DNA of 64,000 nt, from assembly GCF_030253575.1 (NCBI RefSeq), contig NC_080561.1:6585001-6649000 (forward strand), in the 5' to 3' direction. The notes beneath the pieces are model-generated. The model saw only the letters and a program-made list of their open reading frames with translations. It made no database searches and was not told the DNA's origin. This DNA comes from Rhododendron vialii. Its lineage: Eukaryota > Streptophyta > Magnoliopsida > Ericales > Ericaceae. Shown piece by piece: positions 1-12,834 of this stretch (position 1 is its first letter; each line of letters starts with the position of its first letter). Made by a program: the position numbers and the translations under genes.

Positions 1-254
1 ACTAACAAACCAAACGGCCCCTCTTTCCTTAAATTTAATTAAATAGATATTAAAATCTTTTCACCTGCAATAGGATTTTCCACCACTGCCGTTGTGGGTT
101 CTACTGTGCATTTACTGTTCTAATCTAAATTGTTCATCTTGTAGGGCTCTCAAGGCAGTATGAACGTTGATAAGTATTTCAAAATTTAAATTTTGGATAA
201 TAAAATGGATGAAGTTAAACTATCCATACCACCAATTTTATAATAATCATTCTA

Positions 255-375
255 CCTCAACACCTACTCACACTTACACATCTACACTCACAATAAGGGT
301 TGAACCCGCATACTACACATCTAGCATGTCTGAGACCCACCCTTATTGTGAGTATGAGTATGTAAATGGGTATAG
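255..375. repeat. Fold-back (MITE-like) inverted repeat upstream of the CPP1-like gene
   Basis: A perfect 15-bp inverted repeat lies at 286-300 (ACTCACAATAAGGGT) and 339-353, and imperfect similarity extends the arms outward to roughly 40 bp each. No coding capacity is visible. The rest of 1-560 is AT-rich with no gene that I can support. The call as a MITE is inferred from the fold-back shape; the target-site duplication is not clear. Confidence 0.4.
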
Positions 376-587
376 AGTTAAAATTTTCCATTTTATAAAC
401 CAAACTTTAATTTTGATACATCTATAGAATATCAATATCCGATCAAACTCATTATTTGATCAAGTACACTATTCTGCAAGTCCTGTAATATAAATGATTA
501 GATTAGATCACTCATAAACAGACGATGGGACCCATAATCTCATTAACTTCCAAGTGATAATCAAATGGCGCAGAACCAAGAAAAGCA

Positions 588-610
588 TTCTCTCTCTCTC
601 TCTCTCTCTC
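588..610. repeat. (CT)n microsatellite in the leader of the CPP1-like gene
   Basis: An uninterrupted CT run lies between an upstream in-frame ATG (565) and the preferred start (682). CT-rich 5' leaders are common in plant genes, and this probably belongs to the 5' UTR. Confidence 0.6.
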
Positions 611-681
611 CAAACTCTACAGAGACAATCAGAGCAAACCAGCCTCACATTTCCACGCAACACAGAAAAGAACCCCAACAG

Positions 682-3600
682 ATGGCCACCACTCTCTCGG
701 CCCGGCCCAACCGAACCCTCCTCGGCCGCGAACCGGCCGGCCCGGTCCGCTCACGGCAGCCCTCCGCCGCCCAAATTGTGAAGATAACAGCGATGATGAA
801 CAGGACCGACCGGTGGCGGTGGGGGGCCGCGGTGTCCGCCCCCTTCCGCCGCACTCTACCGCCGGTCCTCCTCGCCGGCTCGAGAGCCGACGACTCGGCG
901 CCGTCGGAGATGTCCGTGGAGAACGCTTTGAAGCTACTGGGCGTACCAGAGGGCGCTTCGTTTGAAGACATACTTCGGGCCAAGAAATCGATTATCGCCG
1001 GTTGTAAGGGCGACGAGGAGATAATTGCACAGGTGTAGTGTTATCTTGCACAGATATTCTTACGTGCTTCTTGAACTGTGTAGTTGAGTGCATCATGGCT
1101 CACCCCAGTTTTAAGTATTGAATGAAGTATAGAGTACAAGTTACATCAACCTAGGTTTATGTCACCAATTATCGTAATACCCATGTCTAGGATTTACCGT
1201 GACCTGAATCGAATAGTCCTCGAACCCCGAATAGTCAACCAAGAGCAAACCGAATCGAATCAGGCTTCATACTTAATTTGTGTATTGTTATGAAGATATG
1301 TTGTAATAATTAAGAACGTACAGAAGAATAGGAGAATCGCCGCTGTAGACTAGTTAGGAAATCACATTGATAGCTTCGACTCATGTCCTAGCTCGTCTGA
1401 GAGCTAGATTACTTCTCGCAGCGAGGGATAAAAAAGGAGGTGCAAATACAAATATGTGGATAAAGGGCAACACCATAAGCACTGTGGCGGGCACGGCTCG
1501 GCAGAGTGGACCAGAAGAGCCGTGGCTAGCCAGACCTGTAGACTTGAGGGTTGGTTGGTTCGGCGGTGCACAGTCGTTATGCCTCCGCCGGACCAGTCCT
1601 GCCGGGCCAAGTTCATTAACCCCCAGAGGAACCATGAATCCGGATAGTGGTCAATCTTAGCTTTCAGTTCGGCGGCACCCCACCGGACCAATTAGCAATC
1701 CCAAAACATGAAGTACTGCCGGGTCATATCGACCAGCAGAACCTTTAACCACCTAACCACCCCTGCTCCCTGACCTAAAGAGGAAGTCAGGTAGAGTCGA
1801 GTAGGAGTGACAGGTGGTGTGATACGGTTTCCTTAATTACACGAGCAGATTGTGGGGATCATGCAAGGGATTTGATTGCGGACCTGATTTGGTGCCACGA
1901 CTGACGAACCAATCACGGAGCGCGTGATACATGTACATGGGTTGGTCTCCACGTTCCCTTGGCCTATAAAAGGAGCAGTCCCCCTAGAGATGAAGGTAAT
2001 CAACTCTTCTCCTCTGAAACCCTAAACTTAACCTAAAAAGCTCCTCTTTCCTTTCACTGACTTGTCCGTCGGAGTGCCTATCCCGGACTCCCCATGATCC
2101 GGGTTTGGGTGCTAACGCGGGTGCTACTTGTGCAGGTCTCAACCACACCCAAGATATACCAACCTAGCCACCTTCTCATCCAAGGTTCAACCGGAGAAAG
2201 CACAGCACCACAAGCACATGTTTAGAGAATCTGATTCTTGGTCTGAAAATGGATAATAATCTAATTAGCTTTATCTGGGGGTTTCGTTTTGGGGGTTATT
2301 GCTTAATAATGGACTGTAAAGTTTTAGTAAATGGAAGATTGGATTGTGCTTCTGCGTTTTGAACGAAGTTGTTTATTACTTCCCTCGTGAATTTGCGGTA
2401 CCATGAAGTTTAGCCGCAGAAAAAACTTAAACTTGACTGTTGATTTGTTTTGTATTCTTTTCTGTTTGGCAGTGAGAGTGCATTAGGTATTTTGCCTTTT
2501 ATTTTCTTATAATAAGTGGTGGAACATACAAGGCTTTGCTATTGTATCATTTGAACTTTATTTCTAAGGTTGCTGCATTATTGGATACTGATTTGCGTCC
2601 TTAGTTTCTGGTGAATTTATCCCCTGAAAAAGCCACAACCCATGGATTACTGCAATTTCGTAGAATATAGGTGTGCTACATCTCAGGATTATGAAATTTT
2701 TATCATATCTTTATTTTAGGATAGTCTAATTTGAGAACTATGGTAATTGTGAGGAAAGCATTACTGAAAACCAACCAGTTACCTTCAGGTTATTCAGAAA
2801 TTTAAGCAGAGCTTCAAAACCACATTCAACCTGGTTGGTGTGTTCTCTCTCACACTTGCTTGTGCCCCTGTGGATGTGCATAATTTCATTGAAGCCATCT
2901 TGGAAACGATTTAGTTTTTGGACATCCATGTGGTAGTAAACCAAACACATTTTCCAGTGCTTATTGAACTGTGCTTACCACAATGCATTTGTATGTTATT
3001 ATTATGCACAGAATTGGTTGTAACCTAATTTTTTCTGGGTCATAACTTCTGTGTAATGATGGTTTCAGGTAGAGGCTGCGTATGATATGTTGCTTATGCA
3101 AAGTTTGTCACAGCGCCGAGCTGGAAAAGTTGTTGATAGCAACATCCGTTATGCTGATGTTAAAGCTGTAAACGCACCAATGCCTCAGTGGCTGCAAGCG
3201 ACTATTAAGCGTTCGCAAGTTTCATTTGAAACGCCAGATACTGGTGACTTGGGCATACAAGCTGGTGTATATGGAGCCCTCATGGTCTTAAATTACGTCA
3301 ATGGAGCCTCCACATCTTCTGCAGCACCCTATGCTGGGGCTGATGTTCCTGGGCTGATCCTGGCCACAAGTTTTGGAGCATCCTTATACTTCATGACTAA
3401 AAAGAATATTAAGTTAGGTAAGGAGCATTTATTCATAGCAGGCTTCCAATTCTGTCAGTATATTTAGATTTACTTTTATCTTCAATGTTCTGCTTATTTT
3501 ATATTTTATTGTTGTTTTCCTATCTTATCCTTTCCTATTTTTGTCTTTTCGCTTGATATTGCATTTTGTTGATTCAAAGTCACTGTTGGCAATGTTGATC

Positions 3601-5051
3601 ACATGAGCGCTGCACATGCTTACTCGTGTTGATTCTTTATGATGATCAATTTGATTGCTTCCTGTTATGGTTTGAAATTGGTAAATTCTCAACTATACAT
3701 TATTTCACTTGAGAATATTCTCAACTATTCATTATTTCACTTGAGAATATTCTCAACTATTCATTATTTCACTTGTGAATATTCTCAACTATACGTTATT
3801 TCACTTGAGAATATCTGTGTTGGCATTGTTGCATGTTAGCCAAATGATTGTGGACCCCCAAATGTTGCACCTGAGCTGACCTCTCCCATGCAAGCCTGCA
3901 GAGTGAGGGAGGTATTGGTATGTCAGGGATTCATTTGTTTAAATGGAAATACTTGAAATACCCCTATTATGTTTCGATTTGTTTTGAGGTTCAGCCATAA
4001 CTTGTTTCAGTTGCATCCAATTGTGGAGGTTAAGCACACGTCATTTTCATGTTGCTGGTACTGCTGCACTAATCTATGAACTCTCTTAGATGCGATTTGA
4101 CCGATCTGTTTATGCCTCTGTCAGAGCCCTTAACAGTTTCTGACCTCAAGAATCCCGTCACGTTTATGTACTTCATTTTGCTAAAGAAAAAGAGAAAAAT
4201 ATATGGCGTACAATAGAAGAAGTGAATATGTTTTCGGTACAAGACAAAAAGCATGTTCAAAAGCTCCAAAAAAATAGATCTTGCAGAGGAACTGTGATTT
4301 CAAAAAGTAAACGCATGTTTCCCCTTTGATTGTTGAACTATTTGTGGATGATATTTTTGAGATGGGATTCAGGCATTCAGTTGAAACGATGTGGATGAGC
4401 TTTTTGCAATAGCTGGATGTATGATAGAACATTCTAGCTGGAGTTGGGTGATAATGGGTGAATGATGATTATGCACTCCACCTTTTGGTGGGAATTTTTC
4501 TTACGTTAGGTGATTACAAAGAGATGTATCAGAAGAGACGATGTTGGTCAGGGTTAGATACATTTTGCTCTTCTCTTAGAAATACTTATTTCATCCTTCT
4601 CTTAATTACAATTAGGTGATGAGTATGTGCTGGTGCTTCTATGTGGTCCTTTGTTGCTTCAAAAGCCCAATCTAGGACTGAGCACAGTTAGGAAACCCTT
4701 TAATCATTGGAAGAGTAGTTTCACATGCTGCCTGTATATCCTATCAAGCTACGGTTGATCCTCTCTCAATCAACTGTGTTTATGCTAATGTATACCTTGC
4801 ACTGTATGCCTGTCAAAATTAGAGACACCACACTTACGGATTATTTCAAATTGGTTTGTATTTGTTCTTCTGCAGGAAAGGCAACTGTAATTACCATTGG
4901 GGGCCTTGTAGTTGGGGCGGCAGTGGGTTCTGTGGTGGAGAACTGGTTGCAAGTGGACATTGTCCCATTTTTCGGCATACACTCCCCTGCTGTTATAGTT
5001 AGTGAATTTATACTCTTCTCTCAGTTTTTGGTTTCCTTGTACCTGAGATAG
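682..5051 (+). CDS. CPP1: CPP1/CDF1-like J-like chloroplast membrane protein (DUF3353), 3 exons
   Basis: Exons are 682-1032, 3069-3417 and 4876-5051 with GT-AG introns, giving 291 residues. The N-terminal ~75 residues are basic, Ser/Pro/Ala-rich and plastid transit-like. A J-like helical domain follows (MSVENALKLLGVPEG... to ...EAAYDMLLMQSLSQRRAGK), without the HPD motif of true DnaJ proteins. The C-terminal half has three to four hydrophobic segments (around GVYGALMVLNYV, VPGLILATSFGASLYF, ITIGGLVVGAAVGSVV and AVIVSEFILFSQFLVS). This is the architecture of the chaperone-like protein of protochlorophyllide oxidoreductase (Arabidopsis CPP1, also called CDF1), which acts at plastid membranes. 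An in-frame upstream ATG at 565 would add 39 Ser-rich residues encoded across the CT repeat. I prefer 682 because it starts a typical transit peptide. Family assignment is firm; the exact start is not. Confidence 0.88.
1330..2215 (+). mobile_element. LTR-like fragment or solo LTR in intron 1 of the CPP1-like gene
   Basis: This block is much GC-richer than the surrounding intron. It carries a strong TATA region (CCTATAAAAGGAGCAG near 1971) followed by a leader-like stretch with CTGACTTGTCCGTCGGAGTG near 2058. That arrangement resembles the U3-R-U5 order of Ty3/gypsy Tat/Ogre-type LTRs. No internal coding region is present and I could not fix a target-site duplication, so the ends are approximate. 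Inferred to be a solo or fragmentary LTR. Confidence 0.5.
3685..3812. repeat. Four tandem 32-bp repeats in intron 2 of the CPP1-like gene
   Basis: Four near-identical 32-bp units (core CTCAACTATTCATTATTTC, then ACTTGAGAATATT) lie head to tail. They are a small minisatellite inside the intron and have no coding role. Confidence 0.75.
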
Positions 5052-5934
5052 GATAAGAAAAAGTTGTATACATGACTTAAATCACTAGTCCTGTAATTAT
5101 TCATGTGCATGATCATAGAAAGTGTCTCATGACATATTTGTACAAATTGAATGTTGTAGAACTGAGACCTTTTATGCAACTTGTTTTCATGGGTCAACTC
5201 ACATGTATAGCTCTTCTGCTTCAATTCCATGGCACCACCCTTCTTTTGACTGTTGAACTTTGTGATAATGAAGCGGAAGGGGATTAGGGTGGTAAGAAGG
5301 TAGGGTATCGATGGAGTTATGATGGTATTCTGGGGATACTATATGTTTTAGCACTATAGAATTGTTTGATAATTTTGTCGAACAGGGTGCCCTGCCGGCT
5401 GCCGTTGGTTGGGGGTGCAGCAGGGTGCTGTGCTCCTGTGATGTTTATGTCTTAAGAAAAACGTAGTTTATTTGAATTGCTGTCGATATAACTAATCTCA
5501 TTTTTTGCATGGATGACCAATTCAGCGACAAAATGAAAGGTTGTGATCATATTAACGGGCATGGGATGGCCTAAATTTTTTTGAACTGTTGGGATGGCCT
5601 AATTAGAAGAGGAGAATACCCTTCTGTGCCCCCAACTTGTAGTAGGGCCCAAGTCCTAAATTTGTACCAGCACTATAAAAGTGAGGTAGGCAGGTTCAAA
5701 AAAACTAATAATAATAACGTTCAATTTGCCCCTTCCGTAGGATTCATGGGTTTAAGAGTTGGAACAATAAATTCACGGCCAAGAGGATTTTTTTTTTTTT
5801 TTTTTAAAGAAAATTTTCTGCAGTCTCATTTTTGGGAATTATTTTCCACGAATGCTAAATATGTGTATCTATTATTCAAGTTAGATTGAGAAATTTCTTA
5901 CTGTTATATATACATTAAGTAATATTTTCTCTGT
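5052..5934. other. 3' flank of the CPP1-like gene; no gene seen
   Basis: This stretch is AT-rich and contains the probable 3' UTR of the upstream gene plus a poly-T run near 5789. Short open frames here show no recognisable domain. I see no supported gene. Confidence 0.5.
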
Positions 5935-6404
5935 CAGCCGCCAGGAGGTCTTTTATCTCTTTGGGAGGAGTCACAAGCGACACCACATGATCTTGATCCA
6001 TACTCAATTTCGGTAGTCTATCCGCCACCTTATTGCCTTCTCTCAACATGTGTGTTAGAGAGCTTCCGATTTCATCCAGCGTGGCTCGGCATTTGCTAGC
6101 AAAGCTGCTAGACAGGGCAGCTGGGGAGGACCCTTCGTTGATTCTCTCAACGTGTGCGTTAGGGAGCTTCCGATTTCATCCGGCATTCGCTAGCAAGGCT
6201 GCTAGACAGGGCAGTTGGGGAGGAGCCTTCGTTGATCATCTTCGCCGCCAGTTGAGAGTCCCATTCCGCTTGAACCTTTGCCATTCCCTCCTCTTTGATC
6301 AACTCTAACCCTCTCGGCAAGCCCCACAATTCGGCTTCAAGGCTAGAGCGATCCAGGAGTTTCGCATAGTACCCTAAAGATACAGTAGCTCCCAACTTCG
6401 ACAT
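5935..6404 (-). pseudogene. RNase H-like tail of a LINE, broken
   Basis: Read on the minus strand, 6404-6159 encodes an RNase H-like stretch (..SLEAELWGLPRGLELI..). A later segment (about 6050-5938) encodes REGNKVADRLPKLS..., the typical C-terminal motif of the RNase H-like domain found near the end of plant LINE proteins. The middle (about 6042-6235) contains an imperfect tandem duplication of about 95-104 bp that breaks the frame. No reverse transcriptase is left. It is a decayed relic rather than a gene of the plant. Confidence 0.6.
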
Positions 6405-7285
6405 AAATGATCGTCCGTTTGTGGGTACTTACACTGCCCAAATCGATCGTTGGTTGCTTGAACTAGAAATGAAATTTTAAGAATTTCGACAAAAGTAGAC
6501 AATAGAAATATCATTGACACGTGCAGTAATTTTTTCAATCCATTTTCTTTTTATAAATGCACTCCAAAATTGTCATTTAGTGCTTAAAATTACAAAAAGC
6601 ACAATTACCAAAGCACACTGGAAGACAAGTTTTGAAGTGCATATACAATACTAGTACAAAGTGGAGTGCATAAATCATTTCTCTAAAGAGTAAATGTACT
6701 TCTACAATTCTCGACGAGTAATTGCTCTTAAAATTGTTATGCATATCAACCTCAGTATGATAAAACTGAAGTACTACAATCTGAATATTTACGCAACCAA
6801 GCAATCACTCACCATCCGATTTCTAGTTAGCAATTCAATGATCTACAGGAGCTGAAAAGGAAAATTCAAGCGTATTATTTTAGATCATGAATTTGCAAAT
6901 GGATTTATTACCGGGGAAAGAAAAACTGGAGAAAAAGCCAATGTCCTATACCTTTTCAATCCCCTCCATAAATCCTCACGCAAATCCTATGTTCAAAGGT
7001 AACCTAAAGGAATAAAAGTCAGGAACATAGTACTACTAAAAAATAGAACTGCACCAAGGGATTTTTCAGTCCTTTCTTGGGTTTAAGATACACAACCCAA
7101 GTTTTACTTCTCACAGTGGAAGGCTACAATGTACTTTTAAAGAAAGAATTAACAGCATGCTCTTTTCAAGAATCATATCCTTTAGCAGATACCTGGTATT
7201 CACACCACACAATAGTAGAACATATGAAGTTATGAACAGCACTAGAACCCACTTCTTCTTCTTCTTCTCCTCCTTCGGTCCTTCC
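6405..7285 (-). other. Probable 3' UTR and downstream flank of the PP2C gene
   Basis: The region downstream of the PP2C stop (minus strand) is AT-rich with no recognisable domain. It probably contains the 3' UTR and poly(A) signals near 7100-7285. Nothing else is supported. Confidence 0.45.
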
Positions 7286-10200
7286 TCAGGTGGGAGTAGT
7301 GCAGGGGACAAGAGTGTTGGAAGGGAGGTTGACTCCGCCCCCTTTCACGGACAGGTTGGGACTACGGACCGAGCTGGCCCTGCTCACCAGATTAGAATCG
7401 AGAAAAACAACAACTACCGTGATGTCGTCGTGGAAATGCCGGCGGACACCACGATCGATCTTCTTCAAGTCTGAATACCTCATCTCTCTCTTCTTCGCCG
7501 CTTCTCGCAGAGCAACTTTCACCAACCTTTTCGCACTTCCCTGCATCAAGGTAGCTCAAAAGTAAAATTTTCTTGCTTTCGTATTCTTTCTGGGAAGAAG
7601 GATTTTCAATTGCGTAACACTCAAAAGCATAAGATTGAGACATTAGCTTGTTTTAAGGATCATGCACTCGTCACTAAATTTCTGCATCGACAGTAGCACA
7701 TACAGGCAAAAGCCACAAAACTAATATCAATTTTCATCAGATGTGAAGTAATAACAGCCCTGATAGTCACACCTAGTTATGTTTCCGTACAACATAAGAT
7801 CTGGGGGATATGAATACAAAATATAAAGCAATACAAAGTACAAACACAAGAACATATAAATTTACGTGATTGAAGAATTTTTAGAAATATTAGTGTTTTT
7901 CTACCACTACATTATATAGCTAGAATCCAAGTTTGTGGAAAAAGGTACACTCAAGAATTTTTAGAAATATTAGCTCAGTATACACAACTATCATGGTCTA
8001 CATAACATAAGAATAACTAACTCAACCATAAGAAAGTGGTTTTTACTAATTCCATAATGGGGCTACTAATATAACCCCAATTACCCATTTGGTTATTGTT
8101 ATCAGGTAAGAAGACAAACTTGAGCAGAGGGAAGATTAGAAGTTGTCCTCAGTGTTCTTTGATGAAAGGAATAGTGTTAGTTTTAAGCCCCCTATATTGG
8201 AATTAGTGTTAATGCCCAGTGTCAAGCATCTTACGTTGCGACGATGATTTTGAACCAAATCCACTGCTTCCTGGTTGCTTAAGTGCTCCCAGAGACCATC
8301 TGAAGCGAATATAATAAACAGATCATGCGGCTGAAGCGGGTGCACCGAAATCGACGGTTCAGAGCTCAAGACCGGCCTTCTAAGAGGTTCGCGTAGCCGA
8401 AACTTAGCATATAAGGGCTCCCTATTGAACTCTGCCTTTTTCAAATAGAAATCACCAATAGATCTTGAAATCTGCGAGATATAATATAACCTGAACATTA
8501 GAGAAAAACAAAACTCAAAAGTTCAAGATGCATGATGTCTACCAACGAATGGTAGAGCCGAGATATTGCTGGTAGGTGGGGCATACGATGCAAAAACTGC
8601 TAAGCCAAATTTTATTTCCAGTGAGAAGGAAAATAGACAAAAATGATAAAACAATAAAATCAGCTGAACAAGCCTTTAAAACACCTATGTCAGGTCGGCT
8701 AGATGGATTCATCTCCTTCAGTTGGTACAATTTGACGCCATAGTCTCAACTTAGTTTAAGGCAATCATGACCTTCCTTATCAGCCTAACAATCATGTACG
8801 CTTTTATAACTAAAGTTCCATAAATAACTCAGCTTTGAAACCATCAGCAGATGTAGAATCAATGTGAAAAATGAAGTCACACAAATGGAGAACCAAATAT
8901 CAAGCAACTACAACTACATGATCACCCAGAAAGAAAGCCTAAGCCATTCAACTTGCATGGTCCAAGATAAAAGCTTAAGGAAAAAAAAAATGTAGCCATC
9001 GTACAAGTATGAGATAAAATTAGTCTAGAAATTTCTAGTTATGTGTTTTGTGGCAGTGGTACAGCTTTTAAAAGGAAAAGAACTAGCAAAACAAGGACAA
9101 GAAGCATCCAAGTTCAACACAAAATAATCTCTACTCTTTTTTTTGTTGCAATCCTAGTTGAGAATCATACTAGAAACGAATTAGAACAATTTGTTGTTAG
9201 ATATTGAGCAAACCACAAAATCAATGGAGCAAACAAAGAGCCCAATAAACAATTTGACGTTAGATGTCAAGCAAACCCATCAATGAAGTGATGCTTCTGG
9301 TGGAAAAGGAAAAATCTCAACATCTACGGTGTTGAGAAGGAAAAATACACAAAACATCTCTAAAGCAGCCTCAGAAACTAGCGACGATGCATTGCGTAGT
9401 ATGAGGATGATTCGGATGAAGACTTTTACTCGGCATAAAAAAATTTGTGGCTAACTTAGGTATCATAATCAGTTTCCAGGATGCCAAATCTAATGTAACC
9501 AACTAACTACATGTACTATTCTACTCTCGAAATGTGTGCCAAATAAAGGAGGTGCAAACCTTGTAACCATCAAAACATAAGGAGAACCAAAAATTCACAA
9601 CAACTCTAAATAAATGGAATAAAATGTTGAAGTATCACCCCGTGCATTATTCTATGATGTCCAACTCATCTAGTCTTACTAGTTAAGCCAGATGTTTATC
9701 TAGTAACTAGTTAACTAGCAATCATGGAATAGGAAGTACAAGTGTATGCAAACTCTAACTGTTGAGTCCAACATTAAAGCCTTCCCTTTCAAAGAAGACT
9801 TACTTGTATGAGGCCCTTCACACGCCATACGTTATGCTTTAAAACAACTATTTGTGAGTCATCCGGGTGCAAAGAACGCAACTCCTGTCTCACAGACTCT
9901 ATAGCCACATTGTGCTCTGCTGAGAGCTGAATGGCCAGAACCTCCCCTGGTGATTTGACAAGTCTCCCCAAAACAGCTCTCGAATCACCAACGTTGGCAA
10001 TGTAAAGGGTTCCATTGCAAATAACACCGACCAGGCAGCAAGATCCTACAGCTGCAATCTGCGGTGCCATTGGCCATTGTCTGGTAACAACAGAGAGAAA
10101 CCCCTCCTCTGTTGCTTGGAATGCCTTCCGTATTACATCCGCCGACATAGATTGTTGCTCATGAGTAAACTCTGCATCATTGAGAGAAACAAAAAAAAAT

Positions 10201-11193
10201 GACCTTAAAGCCCAAGCAACACAAGGATCAAAAAAGAAATACAACCCCAAAGATCATTTGTGGATTTTAAATGAAGGGGTTTTATATGCAGTTCAACAAC
10301 AATATAAGAAGCTTGGCTATAGGTGGCTTGTAAAACAAGAATAGAAGATGGACCAGAGGTAGCAGAGATGTATTTTTTGGGATCCTCATATGACTACAAT
10401 CCTTGGCATAAAGGATTTCGAATCACTCATAGCTTTTGCAAATAAATCATGATAAAGAGCTCCAACTCCTACATGATGGTGTGTAAGCTATGAAAACTAA
10501 CCCTCAATGAGTAATGATGCCAAATCCCTTCATTCGAAATCCACATCTATCCAACGGAACCTAACAGCATTTTAACACCAGTAAATCTGGAAAATGCTAA
10601 CTCAAAAAACCTTCCAATAATTCACTATATGAAATCCAGGATAGTGAAAATTTCCCCTCAATCAGCCTAATACAACTATTTGGATCAACTGAGAAGAGAT
10701 TGGATGCAATATAAGACAACATACAAAGATCAAAAACCTATATATATCTCCTTCCTCTTCTTATTCTACAACCCAATAACTGCAGTGAAATAAAAAACAA
10801 CAAATGAGTAATTAATGAATTAACTGGGGGGGAAAAATGGCAGCTACAAAGGCATTATAATTGAAGTGACTTACTCTTGAGATGCTGGAAGAGGTATTGA
10901 TTGATGTATCGAGCAGTCTCGGGGCCTCCATGCCCATCATAAACACCAACAAAGGTTCCAAATGGACCCAAGTCATTTGTGCTCAAGCAACCTGACTCAA
11001 TTTGGCTCTGATCCTCGAGTAAATTGTTGGCTTGAACCACAGCCATTGAGAATTCCCCATTAGAATGTTGTCCTGTATCTTTGTACCATAAAAGCCCTTC
11101 TTGCTTACCACAGGAATCCGAACCCGCATGAACATGCCCATCCGACCTCGGCCGAAAACAGGCCCTCAAGTAGTTCATCAACCGGGTTAACAT
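7286..11193 (-). CDS. Clade D protein phosphatase 2C, 4 exons
   Basis: Minus-strand exons are 11193-10875, 10171-9804, 8471-8235 and 7540-7286, all with GT-AG junctions and compatible phases, giving 392 residues, the usual size for clade D. The PP2C metal-binding and catalytic motifs appear in order: VYDGHGG (DGHGG at residues 86-90), [21 protein letters not shown] and [10 protein letters not shown]. Conserved clade-D stretches include [11 protein letters not shown] and [20 protein letters not shown]. Enzymes of this clade are Mg/Mn-dependent Ser/Thr phosphatases. In Arabidopsis, members dephosphorylate plasma-membrane H+-ATPase and are inhibited by SAUR proteins. The N-terminus has a hydrophobic/basic start ([16 protein letters not shown]), which might support membrane association. 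All key acidic residues are present, so the gene looks functional. The exact paralogue cannot be assigned from sequence alone. Confidence 0.93.
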
Positions 11194-11514
11194 ACCTCAT
11201 TTCCCCCAAATCCCCCCACAAAGTCTCCGCATCTAACAAACCTCAATTTTGAACTGTTTCCTTGTCTACTGCACAACAAATAAAAAAACAAAATATAAAA
11301 CCTGTATTTACACCCTAATGAATAATAATTAATATGCTAGTGCATCAACACAACAAAAAATCAATACTTTCTGAGAAATTCAGCTTATTTCACTCTAATT
11401 ATCTCCCACAAATTCACCACATCCAATAAGCACTCAAAATAACTCTATCCCAAATAACACCAATTGTGAACTGTTCCCTTGCCTACTGCACAACCAAGTC
11501 AATATCAAATCACT

Positions 11515-11880
11515 TTTTTGATAACCAAGTGTCCGGACCAACCTCACAGCACCTCGACTAATCTGGGCTAGATATCGAATCACTTTTAAATACAAAAACC
11601 TATACGATCATACTAACTAGATCAAAAGCCTCTCTTTATGGGAAAAACGACCAGGTGAGAATTGTAAGAAAATCTAAGGAATAAGCTTTATATGTGAAAA
11701 CCATCTATATTTCATCTTAAGAGGGGAAAACCATGACTACAAAAGCCTCTTCTGTAACGTTCAGCTGAGAATTCAGAAGAAACTAAGGGATAGGGTTTAT
11801 ATTAAAAAAAATTATGCTACCCACATGTCCCCGGACCAAGCTGCGCGGGCACCTTGACCAGTTCCGGGCCCTATACCGAT
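11515..11880 (-). repeat. Two SINE-tail fragments in the PP2C leader region
   Basis: About 11515-11575 and 11818-11880 each contain a degenerate version of the tail motif shared by at least eight other places in the window (plus strand: TCCGGACCAACTTGCGCGCA followed by CCTCGACTAAT). Both are truncated. They belong to the same family as the complete SINE at 25595-25797. Confidence 0.5.
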
Positions 11881-12340
11881 TGTGTGTGAAAAAACCCGTG
11901 TTTGTTTCATCTTCTTAAAATAGACAACAAAAACAGCGGCTAATGGTGAAAAATCAAGACCAATGCAAAGAGGCTGACTTTGAAAAAACCAACGGTCAAA
12001 AAATTCACTTTTTTTGGGTCAGCCACCTCAAATCCAGAAGGTTCAACTCCAAGCGTGGAAAATAATCAGCAACCATTTTCTAAAATGCCAAAAAACTCTG
12101 CAGGCATGAGAATTAACCAATTTATTTCAAAGAAAACTGCAGACATATTGATACACACATACAAGTATACAAAAAAAAGATGTGTGGGAAAAAAAACTGG
12201 GGAAAAATATTACCTTGATAATCGAAGGATGGGAAGATCTGAAAGTGAAAGAGTTGGATCTGAGGATCCGTTGGAATCAAAGAGAAAGTGAAGTGGGTTT
12301 TGTAGTTGGGTATGGAGATATGACGAGGTGATGGAGTAAC

Positions 12341-12342
<2 letters not shown>

Positions 12343-12376
<34 letters not shown>

Positions 12377-12415
12377 GTCAATGATCGAGCAAACAAGAGA
12401 GAGTTTTCAATTAGG

Positions 12416-12464
<49 letters not shown>
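12343..12464. repeat. (GA)n microsatellites
   Basis: Two long GA dinucleotide runs are separated by about 45 bp of partly GA-rich sequence. A further GA-rich patch lies at about 12610-12655. They lie upstream of the minus-strand PP2C gene. Confidence 0.85.
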
Positions 12465-12471
<7 letters not shown>

Positions 12472-12834
12472 TTCGATTGGGGCCAAGTGAAGGTCTGGTG
12501 ATGCTCAGCAGACAAAACCCATTAAAGAAGGCACCCAATTGAGAGCTTGGAGCCAGCAAAGCAGAGGACCGGTTTGGGCTCCACGTCCTCGATTCAGTCA
12601 GGCTAGCTAGAGACTAGAGAGAGAAGAGTCAAGAGAGAGAGAGAGCAGAGAGAGAGTCAATGAAGTTTTGTATGTGGATAATGAAAGTAATCAATCGGGG
12701 TGGGTAATTTCGTGGATTTTCCAGGAAACGGATGTTCACGCGGGGACACGTATGACTGTTTCGGAATGTCTTCCCAAAATAACGAAATGTTTACTTCCAT
12801 CAAAATCCATTATAGAAATTGTTTACGGGGAGTA

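Larger units (their letters stand above)
11194..12480 (-). promoter_or_regulatory. 5' leader (possibly with an intron) and GA-rich promoter of the PP2C gene
   Basis: On the minus strand a plausible acceptor (TTGTTGTGCAG, near 11262-11272) sits just upstream of the ATG. This suggests a leader intron spanning about 11.3-12.2 kb, which is common in this family. Two long (GA)n tracts at about 12343-12374 and 12420-12464 read as CT-rich leader on the coding strand. The transcription start is not resolvable from sequence. Confidence 0.4.

Noticed and set aside
565..681. Upstream in-frame ATG extending the CPP1-like protein by 39 residues
   Set aside because: The extension is mostly Ser/Leu encoded by a CT microsatellite; MATTLS at 682 looks like a normal transit-peptide start. 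It is kept as an alternative only.
11980..12291. Plus-strand 103-residue ORF upstream of PP2C
   Set aside because: Lys/Ser-rich with no domain, opposite to the PP2C leader and probably within its 5' intron or leader.
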